Assembly: GCA_002371465.1 (NCBI GenBank)
Contig: DFIU01000018.1
Coordinates: 36,918-100,917 of the forward strand
Direction of reading: 5' to 3'
DNA: 64,000 nt
Origin: Lachnospiraceae bacterium UBA3689
GTDB lineage: Bacteria; Bacillota; Clostridia; Lachnospirales; Lachnospiraceae
Below, one piece after another: positions 1-8,868 of this stretch; the stretch's first letter is position 1; each line of letters begins with the position of its first letter. Under the pieces are notes generated by a model. The model was not told the origin of the DNA. It searched no databases and saw only the letters and a list, made by a program, of their open reading frames with translations. The translations under genes were made by a program, and so were the position numbers.

Positions 1-104
1 TCTTTGTCAACTAATATTAGGATTATTTTTACGTTTGACACATTCACTAATTTAGGCAGGCAAAAATTGTGCAGTTTTTAGAGGTATCTTGTATACAGGG
101 AGAT

Positions 105-133
105 TTGACATTTTTACATTTGCACAATATACT
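105..133 (+). promoter_or_regulatory. Sigma-A promoter of the yesL-like/lacI-family cluster
   Basis: A perfect TTGACA at 105-110 is followed by a 17-base spacer and TATACT at 128-133. Transcription would begin near 140, about 23 bases before the first start codon. Bases 1-104 are AT-rich and contain no gene that I can see. Another TTGACA at 35-40 has no matching -10 box. Confidence 0.75.
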
Positions 134-162
134 TGGGTTAAGACTGCAAAAAGGAGGCTGAC

Positions 163-816
163 ATGTTAAAAGATCTTTTCAGTCTGGACAATCCGATTAT
201 GAACTTTATCAGCCATATCGCGGACAGCGTCATCTTAAATCTGCTGTGGCTCTTAACGTCCCTGCCGATCTTCACCATCGGGGCATCCACGACGGCGCTT
301 TACTACTGCACGCTGCGGATCGCGGAGGGCAAAGAGGGGGGCGTCATAAAGACCTACTTCTCCGCCTTTAGGGATAATTTCAAACAGGGGACCCTGACCG
401 GTCTCATTATGCTGGGCGTCGGAGGTGTCCTCTCTCTTGACGGCTATGTCCTGACCCGCTTAAAGAATACAGGCGTCATCTGGGTTCTCCTCTACGCCGT
501 CTGGATTCTCATGGTCATCCTCTATGTCATGATCCTGATCTATCTCTTTCCGCTGGAAGCCCGCTTCGTCAATACGATTCCCATGATGTTTAAAAATTCC
601 CTGATCGTCAGCGTCCGCTTTTTGATCTGCACGATCGTGGTCGCTGCCATCCACTTCGCGGTCTATTACTTCATTATTAATATCTTTACACCCGCTATCT
701 TCTTCGGAGAGGGCTTGTGTGCGCTTCTATCCTCTTATCTTTTGAAAAATGTGCTTCACTTTATCGAAGCTCCGGAGGATCTGACCAATATGAAGAAGGG
801 GAAGGAAGAACCATAA
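163..816 (+). CDS. DUF624 (YesL-like) integral membrane protein
   Basis: This 217-residue protein has about five hydrophobic membrane spans and the family start pattern, in which a short amphipathic N-terminus leads into a first helix ending in LTSLPIFTIGAST. YesL-like DUF624 proteins usually sit beside sugar ABC transporters or sugar regulators; their biochemical role is not established. The start at 163 has an AAAAGGAGG ribosome site. The stop abuts the next start (816/817), so the two genes are surely co-transcribed, and a LacI-family gene follows. The family call rests on sequence pattern; a sugar-related role is inferred from context. Confidence 0.8.
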   Translation: MLKDLFSLDNPIMNFISHIADSVILNLLWLLTSLPIFTIGASTTALYYCTLRIAEGKEGGVIKTYFSAFRDNFKQGTLTGLIMLGVGGVLSLDGYVLTRLKNTGVIWVLLYAVWILMVILYVMILIYLFPLEARFVNTIPMMFKNSLIVSVRFLICTIVVAAIHFAVYYFIINIFTPAIFFGEGLCALLSSYLLKNVLHFIEAPEDLTNMKKGKEEP

Positions 817-1437
817 ATGGAAAAGGATCCCAAGGAACAATTTCAAAGTCTGACGCCCAAGAAGCGGATCGGTTATATCTGGGACTACTACAAGCTGCCC
901 ATCATCATCGGACTCATTTTCCTTTATATAGGAGGCTACCTGATCTTTCGGACTGTTACCAAGAAGGACACCTACCTCTATGCGGCATCGATCAATGTCT
1001 CCTTTGGAAATGAAATAAAGAAGGACCTGACGGACGGCTTTATGAAGGATGCGGGCATCGATCCCCGGCACAAGCAGGTCTTCTTTACCGGCAGCCTGGT
1101 TCTGGGATCGGAAAAAGAGTCCGACAGCCAGTATTCCTACGCCTCCCGCATGAAGATTGTCGCCATGGTCGAGACCCAGGAACTGGATACGGTCATCATG
1201 AGCAAGTCCGCCTACGACCTGATGGAATCAAGCGGCTATCTGGCGGATCTAAGCGGGGTGGCGGATTTAAAAGAAGGGGGGCTGACCTCTGCCCAGGACG
1301 CCCTGGTCCTCACGGGAAACGGAGGCATTTTCAAAGATTCCGGCATCAAGGACGACCTCTACCTGGGCATTATCGTCAACACCAAGCGGCGGTCCGCCGC
1401 CGAACAGTACCTGCGCTATTTATCTGCGCACAAATAA
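817..1437 (+). CDS. Unknown membrane-anchored protein next to YesL homologue
   Basis: The product has 206 residues. Residues 1-29 are charged and cytoplasmic, residues about 30-47 form one membrane helix, and the remaining 160 residues should lie outside the cell. I recognise no motif and no catalytic signature. The start directly follows the stop of the YesL-like gene, which suggests translational coupling and a shared function in the membrane. The sequence resembles small membrane proteins that accompany DUF624 genes in Lachnospiraceae, but no function can be assigned. Confidence 0.75.
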   Translation: MEKDPKEQFQSLTPKKRIGYIWDYYKLPIIIGLIFLYIGGYLIFRTVTKKDTYLYAASINVSFGNEIKKDLTDGFMKDAGIDPRHKQVFFTGSLVLGSEKESDSQYSYASRMKIVAMVETQELDTVIMSKSAYDLMESSGYLADLSGVADLKEGGLTSAQDALVLTGNGGIFKDSGIKDDLYLGIIVNTKRRSAAEQYLRYLSAHK

Positions 1438-1522
1438 ATTGCACATAGTAATAGGAAACTGTATGATAAAGAAGCTGAAACTTAGATCAAATTCAGATCG
1501 AAGGAAAGAAAGGAGGTTGATC

Positions 1523-2587
1523 ATGGCAAAACGAGTCACCATACAGGATATTGCCGATGCACTCGGCCTCTCCCGCAACACCGTATCAAAAGCGATCAAC
1601 AACACCGGCGTCCTTGCCGAGGCGACGCGCAAGCAGGTCCTGACCAAGGCCGTGGAGATGGGCTATAAGCAGTTCTCCTATTTTAAACCGGAGACGCTGG
1701 AGCAGGAGATCCGGCTCCCGGAGGAAGCTGCCGGGAAGACCAACATCTTCCTGCTTACGGCAAAGCTGCTCGACAACGGACACTTTGCCTCTTCCATGCT
1801 GAAGACCGCCAACGCCATGTTTGAAAAGCAGGGGCTCAGGCTGGTTATTTTACAGGTCACCGGCGCCGATATTGCCGCCGGTCAGATGCCGCCTACCTTT
1901 GATCCCGCTACCGCTGCCGCCATCATCTGCGTGGAGATCTTTGACTACGACTACGCCCGCATGATCTGTGACCAGGGGATTCCGACGGTCTTTGCGGACG
2001 CCCCTGTCCAAAATATCATCCGACCCCTCCCGGCGGTCGTCCTGCAGATGAACAACCGGTCCGGCATCTACCAGTTCATGGACTACTGTCTGCAAAAAGG
2101 ACGGACCCGCTTCGGCTTTGTCGGCAACTACCGGCACTGCCAGTCCTTCTATGAGCGCTACACCGCCTTTCAAAACGCAGCCGCTTTTTACCAGGTGGAC
2201 GCCGATCCTGTCTTCAGCGTGCTGGGTGAGGATTCTTTGCCCCACGATCTCTACTCCTACCGCGAATATCTGAGGCAGGAATTTGCCAGCATGCCCAGCC
2301 TGCCCCAGGTTCTCATCTGCGCCAACGACTACGTCGCAATCGACGCCTGCGAGGTCTTAAAGCAGCTGGGCAGCCGGGTACCGGACGACGTCCTGGTCTG
2401 CGGTTTCGACGACTCCCAGCGTTCCCGCTACTATGAGCCCAGGCTGACCACCATCCGCATCAATGGGGACCTCATGGGGCAGCTGCTGGCTGACACCATC
2501 TCCCACCTGTCCCAGAACCAGGCGACCCTATACACCACGCTCTACGCCGACTGCAAGCTGCTCCTAAGAGAATCCAGTGAGGCGTAA
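1523..2587 (+). CDS. LacI-family transcriptional regulator
   Basis: This 354-residue regulator begins with a LacI-type helix-turn-helix (residues 1-22, VTIQDIADALGLSRNTVSKA), followed by a periplasmic-binding-protein-like effector domain that ends in the usual CGFDDS...TTIRIN segment. The reading frame is open upstream to 1439, but the start at 1523 is chosen because AAAGGAGG lies nine bases before it and the helix-turn-helix begins right after it. It follows the two membrane-protein genes by 85 bases and is probably in the same transcript. It is likely a sugar-responsive repressor, but the ligand and operator cannot be read from the sequence. Confidence 0.88.
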   Translation: MAKRVTIQDIADALGLSRNTVSKAINNTGVLAEATRKQVLTKAVEMGYKQFSYFKPETLEQEIRLPEEAAGKTNIFLLTAKLLDNGHFASSMLKTANAMFEKQGLRLVILQVTGADIAAGQMPPTFDPATAAAIICVEIFDYDYARMICDQGIPTVFADAPVQNIIRPLPAVVLQMNNRSGIYQFMDYCLQKGRTRFGFVGNYRHCQSFYERYTAFQNAAAFYQVDADPVFSVLGEDSLPHDLYSYREYLRQEFASMPSLPQVLICANDYVAIDACEVLKQLGSRVPDDVLVCGFDDSQRSRYYEPRLTTIRINGDLMGQLLADTISHLSQNQATLYTTLYADCKLLLRESSEA

Positions 2588-2630
2588 AAAAGCGGCAGGA
2601 CCGGATGACTCCGGCACTGCCGTTTTTATC
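2588..2630. terminator. Bidirectional intrinsic terminator between lacI-family gene and hup
   Basis: A GCGGCAG/CTGCCG stem with an inner CCGG/CCGG pairing is flanked by an A-run on the left and a T-run on the right. It can therefore end the plus-strand regulator transcript and the minus-strand hup transcript. Confidence 0.8.
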
Positions 2631-2645
2631 ATAATCAGAATTGTT

Positions 2646-2921
2646 TTACTCGTTTACGCTGTCCTTTAAAGCCTTGCCAGCCTTGAACTTGGGAGCCTTG
2701 GAAGCCGCAATGGTCATGGTCTCGCCGGTCTGCGGATTTCTGCCTTCCCGTGCAGCTCTTTCAGAGACTTCAAAAGTACCGAAGCCAACAAGCTGAACCT
2801 TTCCGCCCTTCTTCAGTTCGTCCGTTACGACATCGATGAATGCCTTAACTGCAGCGTCAGAATCTTTCTTGGAAAGACCAGTCTGTTCCGCGATTGCAGC
2901 AGATAATTCAACCTTATTCAT
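2646..2921 (-). CDS. hup: HU-type DNA-binding protein
   Basis: The 91-residue product matches the HU family in length and pattern: an N-terminal dimerisation part ([20 protein letters not shown]), [18 protein letters not shown] and PQTGE in the DNA-binding arm, and a C-terminal [11 protein letters not shown] bends and compacts DNA as a homodimer and supports replication, recombination and repair. The start at 2921 has an AGGAGGAAA ribosome site. The gene has its own promoter overlapping the end of the upstream phosphoglucomutase gene, so it can be made at high level independently of the operon. Confidence 0.95.
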   Translation of the reverse strand: MNKVELSAAIAEQTGLSKKDSDAAVKAFIDVVTDELKKGGKVQLVGFGTFEVSERAAREGRNPQTGETMTIAASKAPKFKAGKALKDSVNE

Positions 2922-2972
2922 GAATATTTCCTCCTAAATTTTTTCGTTTCCGAAAATGTAATGACTTATAAA

Positions 2973-3001
2973 GTTATAGCCTATAGAGCCTCTGCTGTCA
3001 A
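2973..3001 (-). promoter_or_regulatory. hup promoter overlapping the pgm stop codon
   Basis: On the minus strand, TTGACA (2996-3001), a 17-base spacer and TATAAC (2973-2978) form a near-consensus promoter. The TGA stop of the phosphoglucomutase gene (2998-3000) lies inside the -35 box. Confidence 0.7.
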
Positions 3002-4680
3002 GCAAAAAGCGGTTTCAGAGCCTCTGCCAGCGCGTCCTTCTCCTGCTCGGCTTCCGTAAGATTTGCTCCCTTGGTCGTGTAGTAAGCCTTAATCTTGGGC
3101 TCCGTGCCGGACGGGCGGACGACGACCGTCGCCCCGTCATCCAAACCGCAGATCAGGACGTTCGCCTTGGGAAGACCGGTCTCCTCGGGTTTTAAATAAT
3201 CCGTTACGGATACGACCTTTCTGCCTGCCAGTTCTGCCGGGGGATTCTTGCGAAGCTCCGTCATGATGCCTGCCATCTTGTCCATACCGGAAAGACCCGG
3301 GAAGGAGAAGCTGTCGACCTTGTTGAGATAGCGGCCGTACTGCTGATAGATCTCCTCCAGTCTCTGCTTGATGGAAGAGCCGATGCTCCTATAATATGCC
3401 GCCATTTCGCAGATCAGCATGGAGCCGATCACGGCGTCCTTGTCCCGGACGTAGGGGCCTGCCAGATAGCCGTAGCTCTCTTCAAAGCCGAAAATAAAGC
3501 GATCCACCTGACCGTCGGCTTCCAGATCCGCGATTTGATCGCCGATCCACTTAAAGCCGGTCAGGGTATGGCGCATTTCCACACCGTAATGCTGAGCCAC
3601 CAGATCGGCAAGCGGGGTAGATACGATGGACATAACCGCAACCGGATCCTTGGGCATGGTCCCCTTTTCGATCCTGCCGGCGCAGATATAGTCGAGCAGA
3701 AGGACGCCCATCTCATTGCCCGAGACCAGCTCATAGGAGCCGTCCGGACACTTCATGGCGATGCCGACCCGGTCCGCGTCGGGATCGGTCGCCAGCATCA
3801 GATCGGCGCCGACTTCCTTTGCCTTCTCCAGTCCTTTTTCAAGCGCCTGGAAGATCTCCGGGTTGGGATAAGGGCAGGTGGTGAAGTAGCCATTGGGATA
3901 TTCCTGTTCGGGTACGATGGTGATATCGGTAATACCCATATCCGTCAGCACGTGGGTGACCGGGACCAGACCGGTACCGTTTAAGGGGGAGTAGACCAGC
4001 TTCAGTCCTGCCGTCCTGCAAAGACCCGGCCGGACCTGTCTGTCCTCGATCGCCTGATAGAGGGCTTCCTTGCAGTCCTCCCCAACGAAGCGGATCAGCC
4101 CCTGCTCCACGCCTTCGGCAAAGTCCATAAAAGTCGCCCCGGTCAGAACGTCGGTCTTTTGGATCGCGTCGTAGACAACCGCGACCGCGTCGTCCGTCAT
4201 CTGGCAGCCGTCCGGACCGTAAGCCTTATAGCCGTTGTATTCCTTGGGGTTGTGGGAAGCCGTCACCATGATGCCGGCGTTGCAGTTGTAGTAACGGGTC
4301 GCAAAACTAAGAGCCGGAACCGGCATGAGTTCATCATAGATGCGGACCTTGATTCCATTTGCAGCCAGGACACCGGCTGCCGCCCGGGCGAAGTTCCAGC
4401 CCTTTAATCTGGAGTCGTAGCTGATGGCGACCGTCTGGGTGCCTCCCTGGGTCTTGACCCAGTTGGCAACCCCCTGGGTCGCCTGCCGAACCACCCAGAT
4501 ATTCATGCGGTTGGTTCCCGCTCCCAGCGTTCCGCGCAGCCCCGCCGTTCCGAACTGTAAAGAGACCGCAAAGCGGTCCTTAATCGCTTCCTCATCGCCC
4601 TCGACGGACTGAAGTTCCCGTTTCAAGTCGAAATCTTCCAGATCCGCCGCAAGCCACCGCTTGTATTCATCCAGATACAT
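2998..4680 (-). CDS. Phospho-sugar mutase (phosphoglucomutase/phosphomannomutase)
   Basis: This 560-residue alpha-D-phosphohexomutase has the four signature loops: the phosphoserine loop TASHNPKEYNGYK, the magnesium loop DPDADRVG, the sugar loop GFEESYGY and the phosphate loop RPSGTEPKIKAYY. It interconverts hexose 1- and 6-phosphates in the cytoplasm, feeding glycogen, cell-wall and nucleotide-sugar synthesis. The length fits the large PGM2-like group, mostly phosphoglucomutases in Firmicutes. The frame runs open to 4923, but the start at 4680 is chosen because it has an AGAGAGGA ribosome site and begins with the family's MYLDEYKRWL; the upstream part overlaps cca and is not protein-like. 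Confidence 0.92.
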   Translation of the reverse strand: MYLDEYKRWLAADLEDFDLKRELQSVEGDEEAIKDRFAVSLQFGTAGLRGTLGAGTNRMNIWVVRQATQGVANWVKTQGGTQTVAISYDSRLKGWNFARAAAGVLAANGIKVRIYDELMPVPALSFATRYYNCNAGIMVTASHNPKEYNGYKAYGPDGCQMTDDAVAVVYDAIQKTDVLTGATFMDFAEGVEQGLIRFVGEDCKEALYQAIEDRQVRPGLCRTAGLKLVYSPLNGTGLVPVTHVLTDMGITDITIVPEQEYPNGYFTTCPYPNPEIFQALEKGLEKAKEVGADLMLATDPDADRVGIAMKCPDGSYELVSGNEMGVLLLDYICAGRIEKGTMPKDPVAVMSIVSTPLADLVAQHYGVEMRHTLTGFKWIGDQIADLEADGQVDRFIFGFEESYGYLAGPYVRDKDAVIGSMLICEMAAYYRSIGSSIKQRLEEIYQQYGRYLNKVDSFSFPGLSGMDKMAGIMTELRKNPPAELAGRKVVSVTDYLKPEETGLPKANVLICGLDDGATVVVRPSGTEPKIKAYYTTKGANLTEAEQEKDALAEALKPLFA

Positions 4681-4813
4681 ATCGCATTCCTCTCTTTCCC
4701 GATTGATTCGATAGGTTTGGTGATTTTGACGATAACACATGGCCGCAAAGCTGCTGCGACCGACAAAGCATCCAATTCCACTATAATAAGCGCCGGGGAC
4801 CTTGTCAAGAAAC

Positions 4814-6154
4814 TTACCTCTGGTATTTCCGGTGCTGCTGGCGGGCATATTCAAGAAGGAGGTCCCGGTTGTTGAGCTTAGGCTCCTCCAGCACTGCCAG
4901 GAGGGCGGATTCGAGAATATCACCTACCTCCCTGCCCTTGATGCCAAGATGCGTCAGGTCCCTGCCGCTGATCTGTAAATCCTTAAGCCTTAAGCAGTCC
5001 TCCGCCTCGACAATCTTCTGATAGACCCGGTAAACCGCGTTGATCCGCTCGATATGGTCCTCCAGCTTATACCTGGATTTCGCCATGTTGTCCGCCCACT
5101 GGACAGCCAGAAAATCCTCGAACCGGTCCGGCCCGACCGTGTACATGCATCGCCGGACGTCACCCGGCAGGGGCTTGGGTCTTAGGTCATGCCAGCGGAT
5201 CAGGTTGACGGTCCGCTTCCTGGTATCGTTGTCGAATCGCCACCTGCGCAAAATGCCGTCCGCCAGGTCCGCGCTGACCGCGGCGTGCCCCTTGAAATGG
5301 TCCCGTCCCAGGCTGTCGGTCCAGCGGGTCTGGGGCTTGCCGATGTCATGGAGCAGCATGGTCAGCCGCAGTACCTTCTCACCCGGAATCTGGCAGACCG
5401 ACTTTACGATGTGCTCGCCGACATTGTAGGCATGGTAGGGAGTGTTCTGGGGAGTCTTCATGCAGACGTCAAATTCCGGCAGGATAACCGCCGTAATCCC
5501 CAACTCGTATAGGTCCATCCACTTCTCCGGGTGGGGGGAGGTCAGGAGTTTGACCACCTCCGTCTGGATCCGCTCGGCGCTGACCTGGTCCAGGTCCCCC
5601 GCATGGTGGGAAATGGCTGCTCTGGTCGCCGGATCGATGTCAAAACCCAGCTGGGCAGCGAAGCGGACCGCCCTTAAAACGCGGAGGGCGTCCTCGTCAA
5701 AGCGCTCGTCCGGCTCTCCGACGCAACGGACCACCTTTTTTTGCAGGTCCTTCATGCCGCCGTAGAGGTCCACCAGACCGTCCTCTTCGTTATAAGCCAT
5801 GGCGTTGATCGTAAAGTCCCGGCGCTTTAAGTCCTCAGACAACTTCGAGGTAAAAGAAACGCTGTCCGGGTGCCTGCCGTCGGAATAGGCTCCGTCGATC
5901 CGGTAGGTCGTCACCTCAAAGCTGTCCTCCTCCAGCATGACCGTCACCGTTCCGTGCCGGATGCCGGTGTCGACCGTTCTGCGAAAGCAGGCCTTGACCT
6001 CTTCCGGTCTGGCGGACGTCGTGATATCCCAGTCAGCGGGCGTTTTCGCCAAAACGGCGTCACGAACACAGCCGCCGACACAGTAGGCTTCAAAACCGTG
6101 TCGGCGGAGGATATCAAGAATATATTTTACTTTGGGAGGCAGTTTCAGCAGCAT
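4814..6154 (-). CDS. cca: CCA tRNA nucleotidyltransferase
   Basis: The 446-residue protein carries the class II nucleotidyltransferase head: GGCVRDAVL, the DWD metal pair in PADWDITT, and RRDFTINAMAY. A tRNA-binding helical region and an HD domain (LLHDIGKP) follow. It adds or repairs the CCA end of tRNAs using CTP and ATP. The start has a TAGGAAG ribosome site. It lies 42 bases after proS on the same strand, in a run of tRNA and nucleotide genes. Confidence 0.93.
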   Translation of the reverse strand: MLLKLPPKVKYILDILRRHGFEAYCVGGCVRDAVLAKTPADWDITTSARPEEVKACFRRTVDTGIRHGTVTVMLEEDSFEVTTYRIDGAYSDGRHPDSVSFTSKLSEDLKRRDFTINAMAYNEEDGLVDLYGGMKDLQKKVVRCVGEPDERFDEDALRVLRAVRFAAQLGFDIDPATRAAISHHAGDLDQVSAERIQTEVVKLLTSPHPEKWMDLYELGITAVILPEFDVCMKTPQNTPYHAYNVGEHIVKSVCQIPGEKVLRLTMLLHDIGKPQTRWTDSLGRDHFKGHAAVSADLADGILRRWRFDNDTRKRTVNLIRWHDLRPKPLPGDVRRCMYTVGPDRFEDFLAVQWADNMAKSRYKLEDHIERINAVYRVYQKIVEAEDCLRLKDLQISGRDLTHLGIKGREVGDILESALLAVLEEPKLNNRDLLLEYARQQHRKYQR

Positions 6155-6196
6155 AACTTCACTTCCTAAAAGACAGGGGTGAGGCAGGTTCCCTCA

Positions 6197-7645
6197 TCAG
6201 TAAGCCTTGCCCCAGTAAACCATTTTGGTTGCCTTTTTGCCGCAGCAGACGCAGGTATCGCCCTCGTGAATCTGGCCCTCTTCCCCAAAGGGGATGCAGC
6301 GGGAGGTAACCGCCAGATCTTCCTTGATCTTATTTTCACACTCCACATCGCCGCACCAGGGAGCCCGGATAAAGCCCGGCTTGTTGTTGGCGATGTCGGT
6401 AAATGTTTCATAGTTGTCGGCGGAGAAGATATGGGATTCAAGGTGAGCCTTGGCGCGGTCAAAGAGATCCTGCTGGATCGTCTCGAGCAGCTTGCCCGCT
6501 TCTTCCGCAGCCTGATCAAGGCTGACTGTAATCTTCTCTCTGGTATCGCGGCGGACCAGAACGCACTGCCCATTTGCCAGGTCCTTGGGACCGATCTCGA
6601 TTCGCATGGGGAAGCCCCTCATTTCCTGGTCGGAGAACTTCCAGCCCGGGGACCGGTCGGAGTCATCTAAAATTGCGCGGATGCCCGCTGCTTTTAAAGC
6701 GTCGCGGACCTTAGCCGCCTCGTCAAGAACCCCTTCCTTCTTCTGCTGGATGGGGACTACGACGCACTGGGTCGGAGCCACTCTGGGCGGAAGGATCAGA
6801 CCGTCGTCGTCGCCGTGGACCATGATGATGGCGCCGATCATTCGGGTCGTCATGCCCCAGGAGGTCTGGTGGACGTACTTGAGCTGGTTGTCCTTGTCGG
6901 TGAACTGGATGCCGAAAGCCTTGGCGAAGCCGTCCCCAAAGTTGTGGGAGGTTCCGCACTGCAGAGCCTTGCCGTCGTGCATCAGTGCCTCAATGGTGTA
7001 GGTCGCCTCCGCGCCGGCGAATTTTTCCTTGTCGGTCTTCCTGCCCTTGATAACCGGGATGGCAAGGAAATTTTCCGCAAAATCCGCGTACAGATTGAGC
7101 ATCCGGACCGTTCGCGTCTCCGCCTCTTCCGCGGACGCGTGAGCCGTATGGCCCTCCTGCCACAAAAATTCCCGTGTTCTTAAGAAGGGCCGGGTTGTCT
7201 TCTCCCAGCGGACCACTGAACACCACTGGTTGTAGATCTTGGGCAGGTCCCGATAGGAGTGGATATCCTTCTGATAGAGGTCGCAGAACAGGGTCTCGGA
7301 TGTCGGACGCACGCACATGCGCTCGGTCAGCTTGTTGCTGCCGCCGTGTTCTACCCACGCCACTTCAGGAGCAAAACCTTCGACATGGTCCTTTTCCTTT
7401 TCCAGCAGGGATTCCGGAATCAGCATGGGAAGATAGACGTTCTGAACGCCGGTCTCCTTGAAACGCTTGTCCAGTTCCGCCTGCATATTTTCCCAGATCG
7501 CGTAGCCGGCGGGCTTAAATACGATAAAACCCTTAGCCGATGTGTAGCCCGTCAGTTCTGCCTTCTTTACGACGTCCGTGTACCACTGCGCGAAATCCTC
7601 TGAGCGCGGGGTGATGGACTCTACCAGTTTCTTGTCTTTCGCCAT
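6197..7645 (-). CDS. proS: Prolyl-tRNA synthetase, archaeal/eukaryal type
   Basis: This 482-residue class II synthetase has motif 2 ([16 protein letters not shown]) and motif 3 elements, the anticodon-binding domain, and the C-terminal zinc-like domain (residues about 430-482, ending MVYWGKAY with several Cys). It lacks the long editing insertion of the usual bacterial ProRS, which places it in the shorter archaeal/eukaryal-type group common in Clostridia. It charges tRNA-Pro with proline. The nearest ribosome-like AAGGAG lies about 14 bases from the start, which is rather far. It is followed closely by cca. Confidence 0.95.
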   Translation of the reverse strand: MAKDKKLVESITPRSEDFAQWYTDVVKKAELTGYTSAKGFIVFKPAGYAIWENMQAELDKRFKETGVQNVYLPMLIPESLLEKEKDHVEGFAPEVAWVEHGGSNKLTERMCVRPTSETLFCDLYQKDIHSYRDLPKIYNQWCSVVRWEKTTRPFLRTREFLWQEGHTAHASAEEAETRTVRMLNLYADFAENFLAIPVIKGRKTDKEKFAGAEATYTIEALMHDGKALQCGTSHNFGDGFAKAFGIQFTDKDNQLKYVHQTSWGMTTRMIGAIIMVHGDDDGLILPPRVAPTQCVVVPIQQKKEGVLDEAAKVRDALKAAGIRAILDDSDRSPGWKFSDQEMRGFPMRIEIGPKDLANGQCVLVRRDTREKITVSLDQAAEEAGKLLETIQQDLFDRAKAHLESHIFSADNYETFTDIANNKPGFIRAPWCGDVECENKIKEDLAVTSRCIPFGEEGQIHEGDTCVCCGKKATKMVYWGKAY

Positions 7646-7688
7646 TGTCTTAAAACTTGCTCCTTACTTTATTTTCCGCCAACGCGGT

Positions 7689-8177
7689 TTACAGGGTGAA
7701 TTTCAGCTCGCGGCCAGTCTCCGTATATTGGTAGTAACGGACGCCTGCCGCGTCGAACATCCGCTTGGACGCCGTCACGGAAGGGGTGCCCGCATACTTG
7801 TCGCTGCGGTAAATGACCGTCTTGATGCCCGCCTGAATGATCGCCTTGGCGCACTCATTGCAGGGGAAGAGGGTCACATACATCTTGGACCCGTCAAGGG
7901 ATCCGCCGCGGTAATTTAAAATCGCGTTCAATTCACTGTGAGTCGTATAAAAATATTTATTGTTCAAAGGATCACTGCCCTCGCGGTTCCAGGGGAATTC
8001 GTCGTCGGAACAGCCCTTGGGCAGACCGTTGTAGCCCATGGATAAGATCTTGTTGTCGGAGCTGACGATGCAGGCTCCGACCTGCGTATGAGGATCCTTG
8101 GAACGCATTCCGGAAAGAGCGGCAACTCCCATGAAATATTCATCCCAGGTCAGGTAATCTTCTCTTTTTCCGCTCAT
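7689..8177 (-). CDS. dCMP deaminase family protein (ComEB-like)
   Basis: This 162-residue zinc deaminase has the HSELNAIL (HxE) and PCNECAKAI (PCxxC) motifs. Such proteins convert dCMP to dUMP for thymidylate synthesis; in Bacillus the homologue is called ComEB although it is not needed for uptake. The frame is open to 8318, but the start at 8177 has an AAGGAGG site and begins directly at the family N-terminus. The gene is ten bases after upp, so pyrimidine salvage and deamination are made together. Confidence 0.9.
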   Translation of the reverse strand: MSGKREDYLTWDEYFMGVAALSGMRSKDPHTQVGACIVSSDNKILSMGYNGLPKGCSDDEFPWNREGSDPLNNKYFYTTHSELNAILNYRGGSLDGSKMYVTLFPCNECAKAIIQAGIKTVIYRSDKYAGTPSVTASKRMFDAAGVRYYQYTETGRELKFTL

Positions 8178-8187
8178 GCCGACCTCC

Positions 8188-8817
8188 TTATTTGGTGCCG
8201 AAAATCCGGTCCCCGGCGTCGCCCAGACCTGGTACGATGTAACCATGCTCATCCAGGTGGTCATCCAAAGCTCCGACCGTGATGTCGACGTCCGGATGAG
8301 CCTTCTGCAGAGCCTCAAGACCTGCGGGAGCCGCTATGATGCAGAGAAAACGGATATTCTTGCAGCCGTGCTTCTTCAGCTGGCTGATCGCGTCGATGGC
8401 AGATCCGCCGGTTGCCAGCATGGGGTCGACGACAAAGACGTCGCGCTCTTCGACATCCGCCGGCAGCTTGCAGTAATATTCGACCGGCTTTAAGGTCTCC
8501 GGATCGCGGTACATACCGATATGGCCCACCTTTGCGGAGGGGATCAGGGTCTGCATACCCGGAACCATACCCAGACCGGCTCTTAAGATGGGGACAATCG
8601 CCAGCTTCTTGCCCGCCAGTCTCTTGACCGTGGTCGCCGCGATCGGGGTCTTAACTTCCACATCCTCCAGCTGCAGATCTCTGGTTGATTCAAAGCACTC
8701 CAGCATGGCGATCTCTCCGACCATTTCCCGGAATTCCTTGGTGCCCGTCTTCTGGTCGCGGATAATGCCAATCTTGTGCCGGATCAGCGGATGATCCATA
8801 ATCGTTACTTTTCTCAT
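8188..8817 (-). CDS. upp: Uracil phosphoribosyltransferase
   Basis: The 209-residue enzyme joins uracil and PRPP to give UMP. It shows the PRPP-binding loop [11 protein letters not shown], the RAGLGM segment and the C-terminal [11 protein letters not shown] typical of bacterial Upp. Of several in-frame starts, 8817 is chosen for its GGAGGAGA ribosome site and the usual [13 protein letters not shown]-terminus. It sits between Sua5 and dCMP deaminase genes on one transcript. Confidence 0.96.
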   Translation of the reverse strand: MRKVTIMDHPLIRHKIGIIRDQKTGTKEFREMVGEIAMLECFESTRDLQLEDVEVKTPIAATTVKRLAGKKLAIVPILRAGLGMVPGMQTLIPSAKVGHIGMYRDPETLKPVEYYCKLPADVEERDVFVVDPMLATGGSAIDAISQLKKHGCKNIRFLCIIAAPAGLEALQKAHPDVDITVGALDDHLDEHGYIVPGLGDAGDRIFGTK

Positions 8818-8868
8818 TGTTCTCCTCCAGTATGCGGCAGACAAGGCTGCCTGTATTTGGTGGTCTAT

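Noticed and set aside
1439..1522. Longer start for the LacI-family gene
   Set aside because: The added 28 residues precede a perfect ribosome site and are not part of the helix-turn-helix fold.
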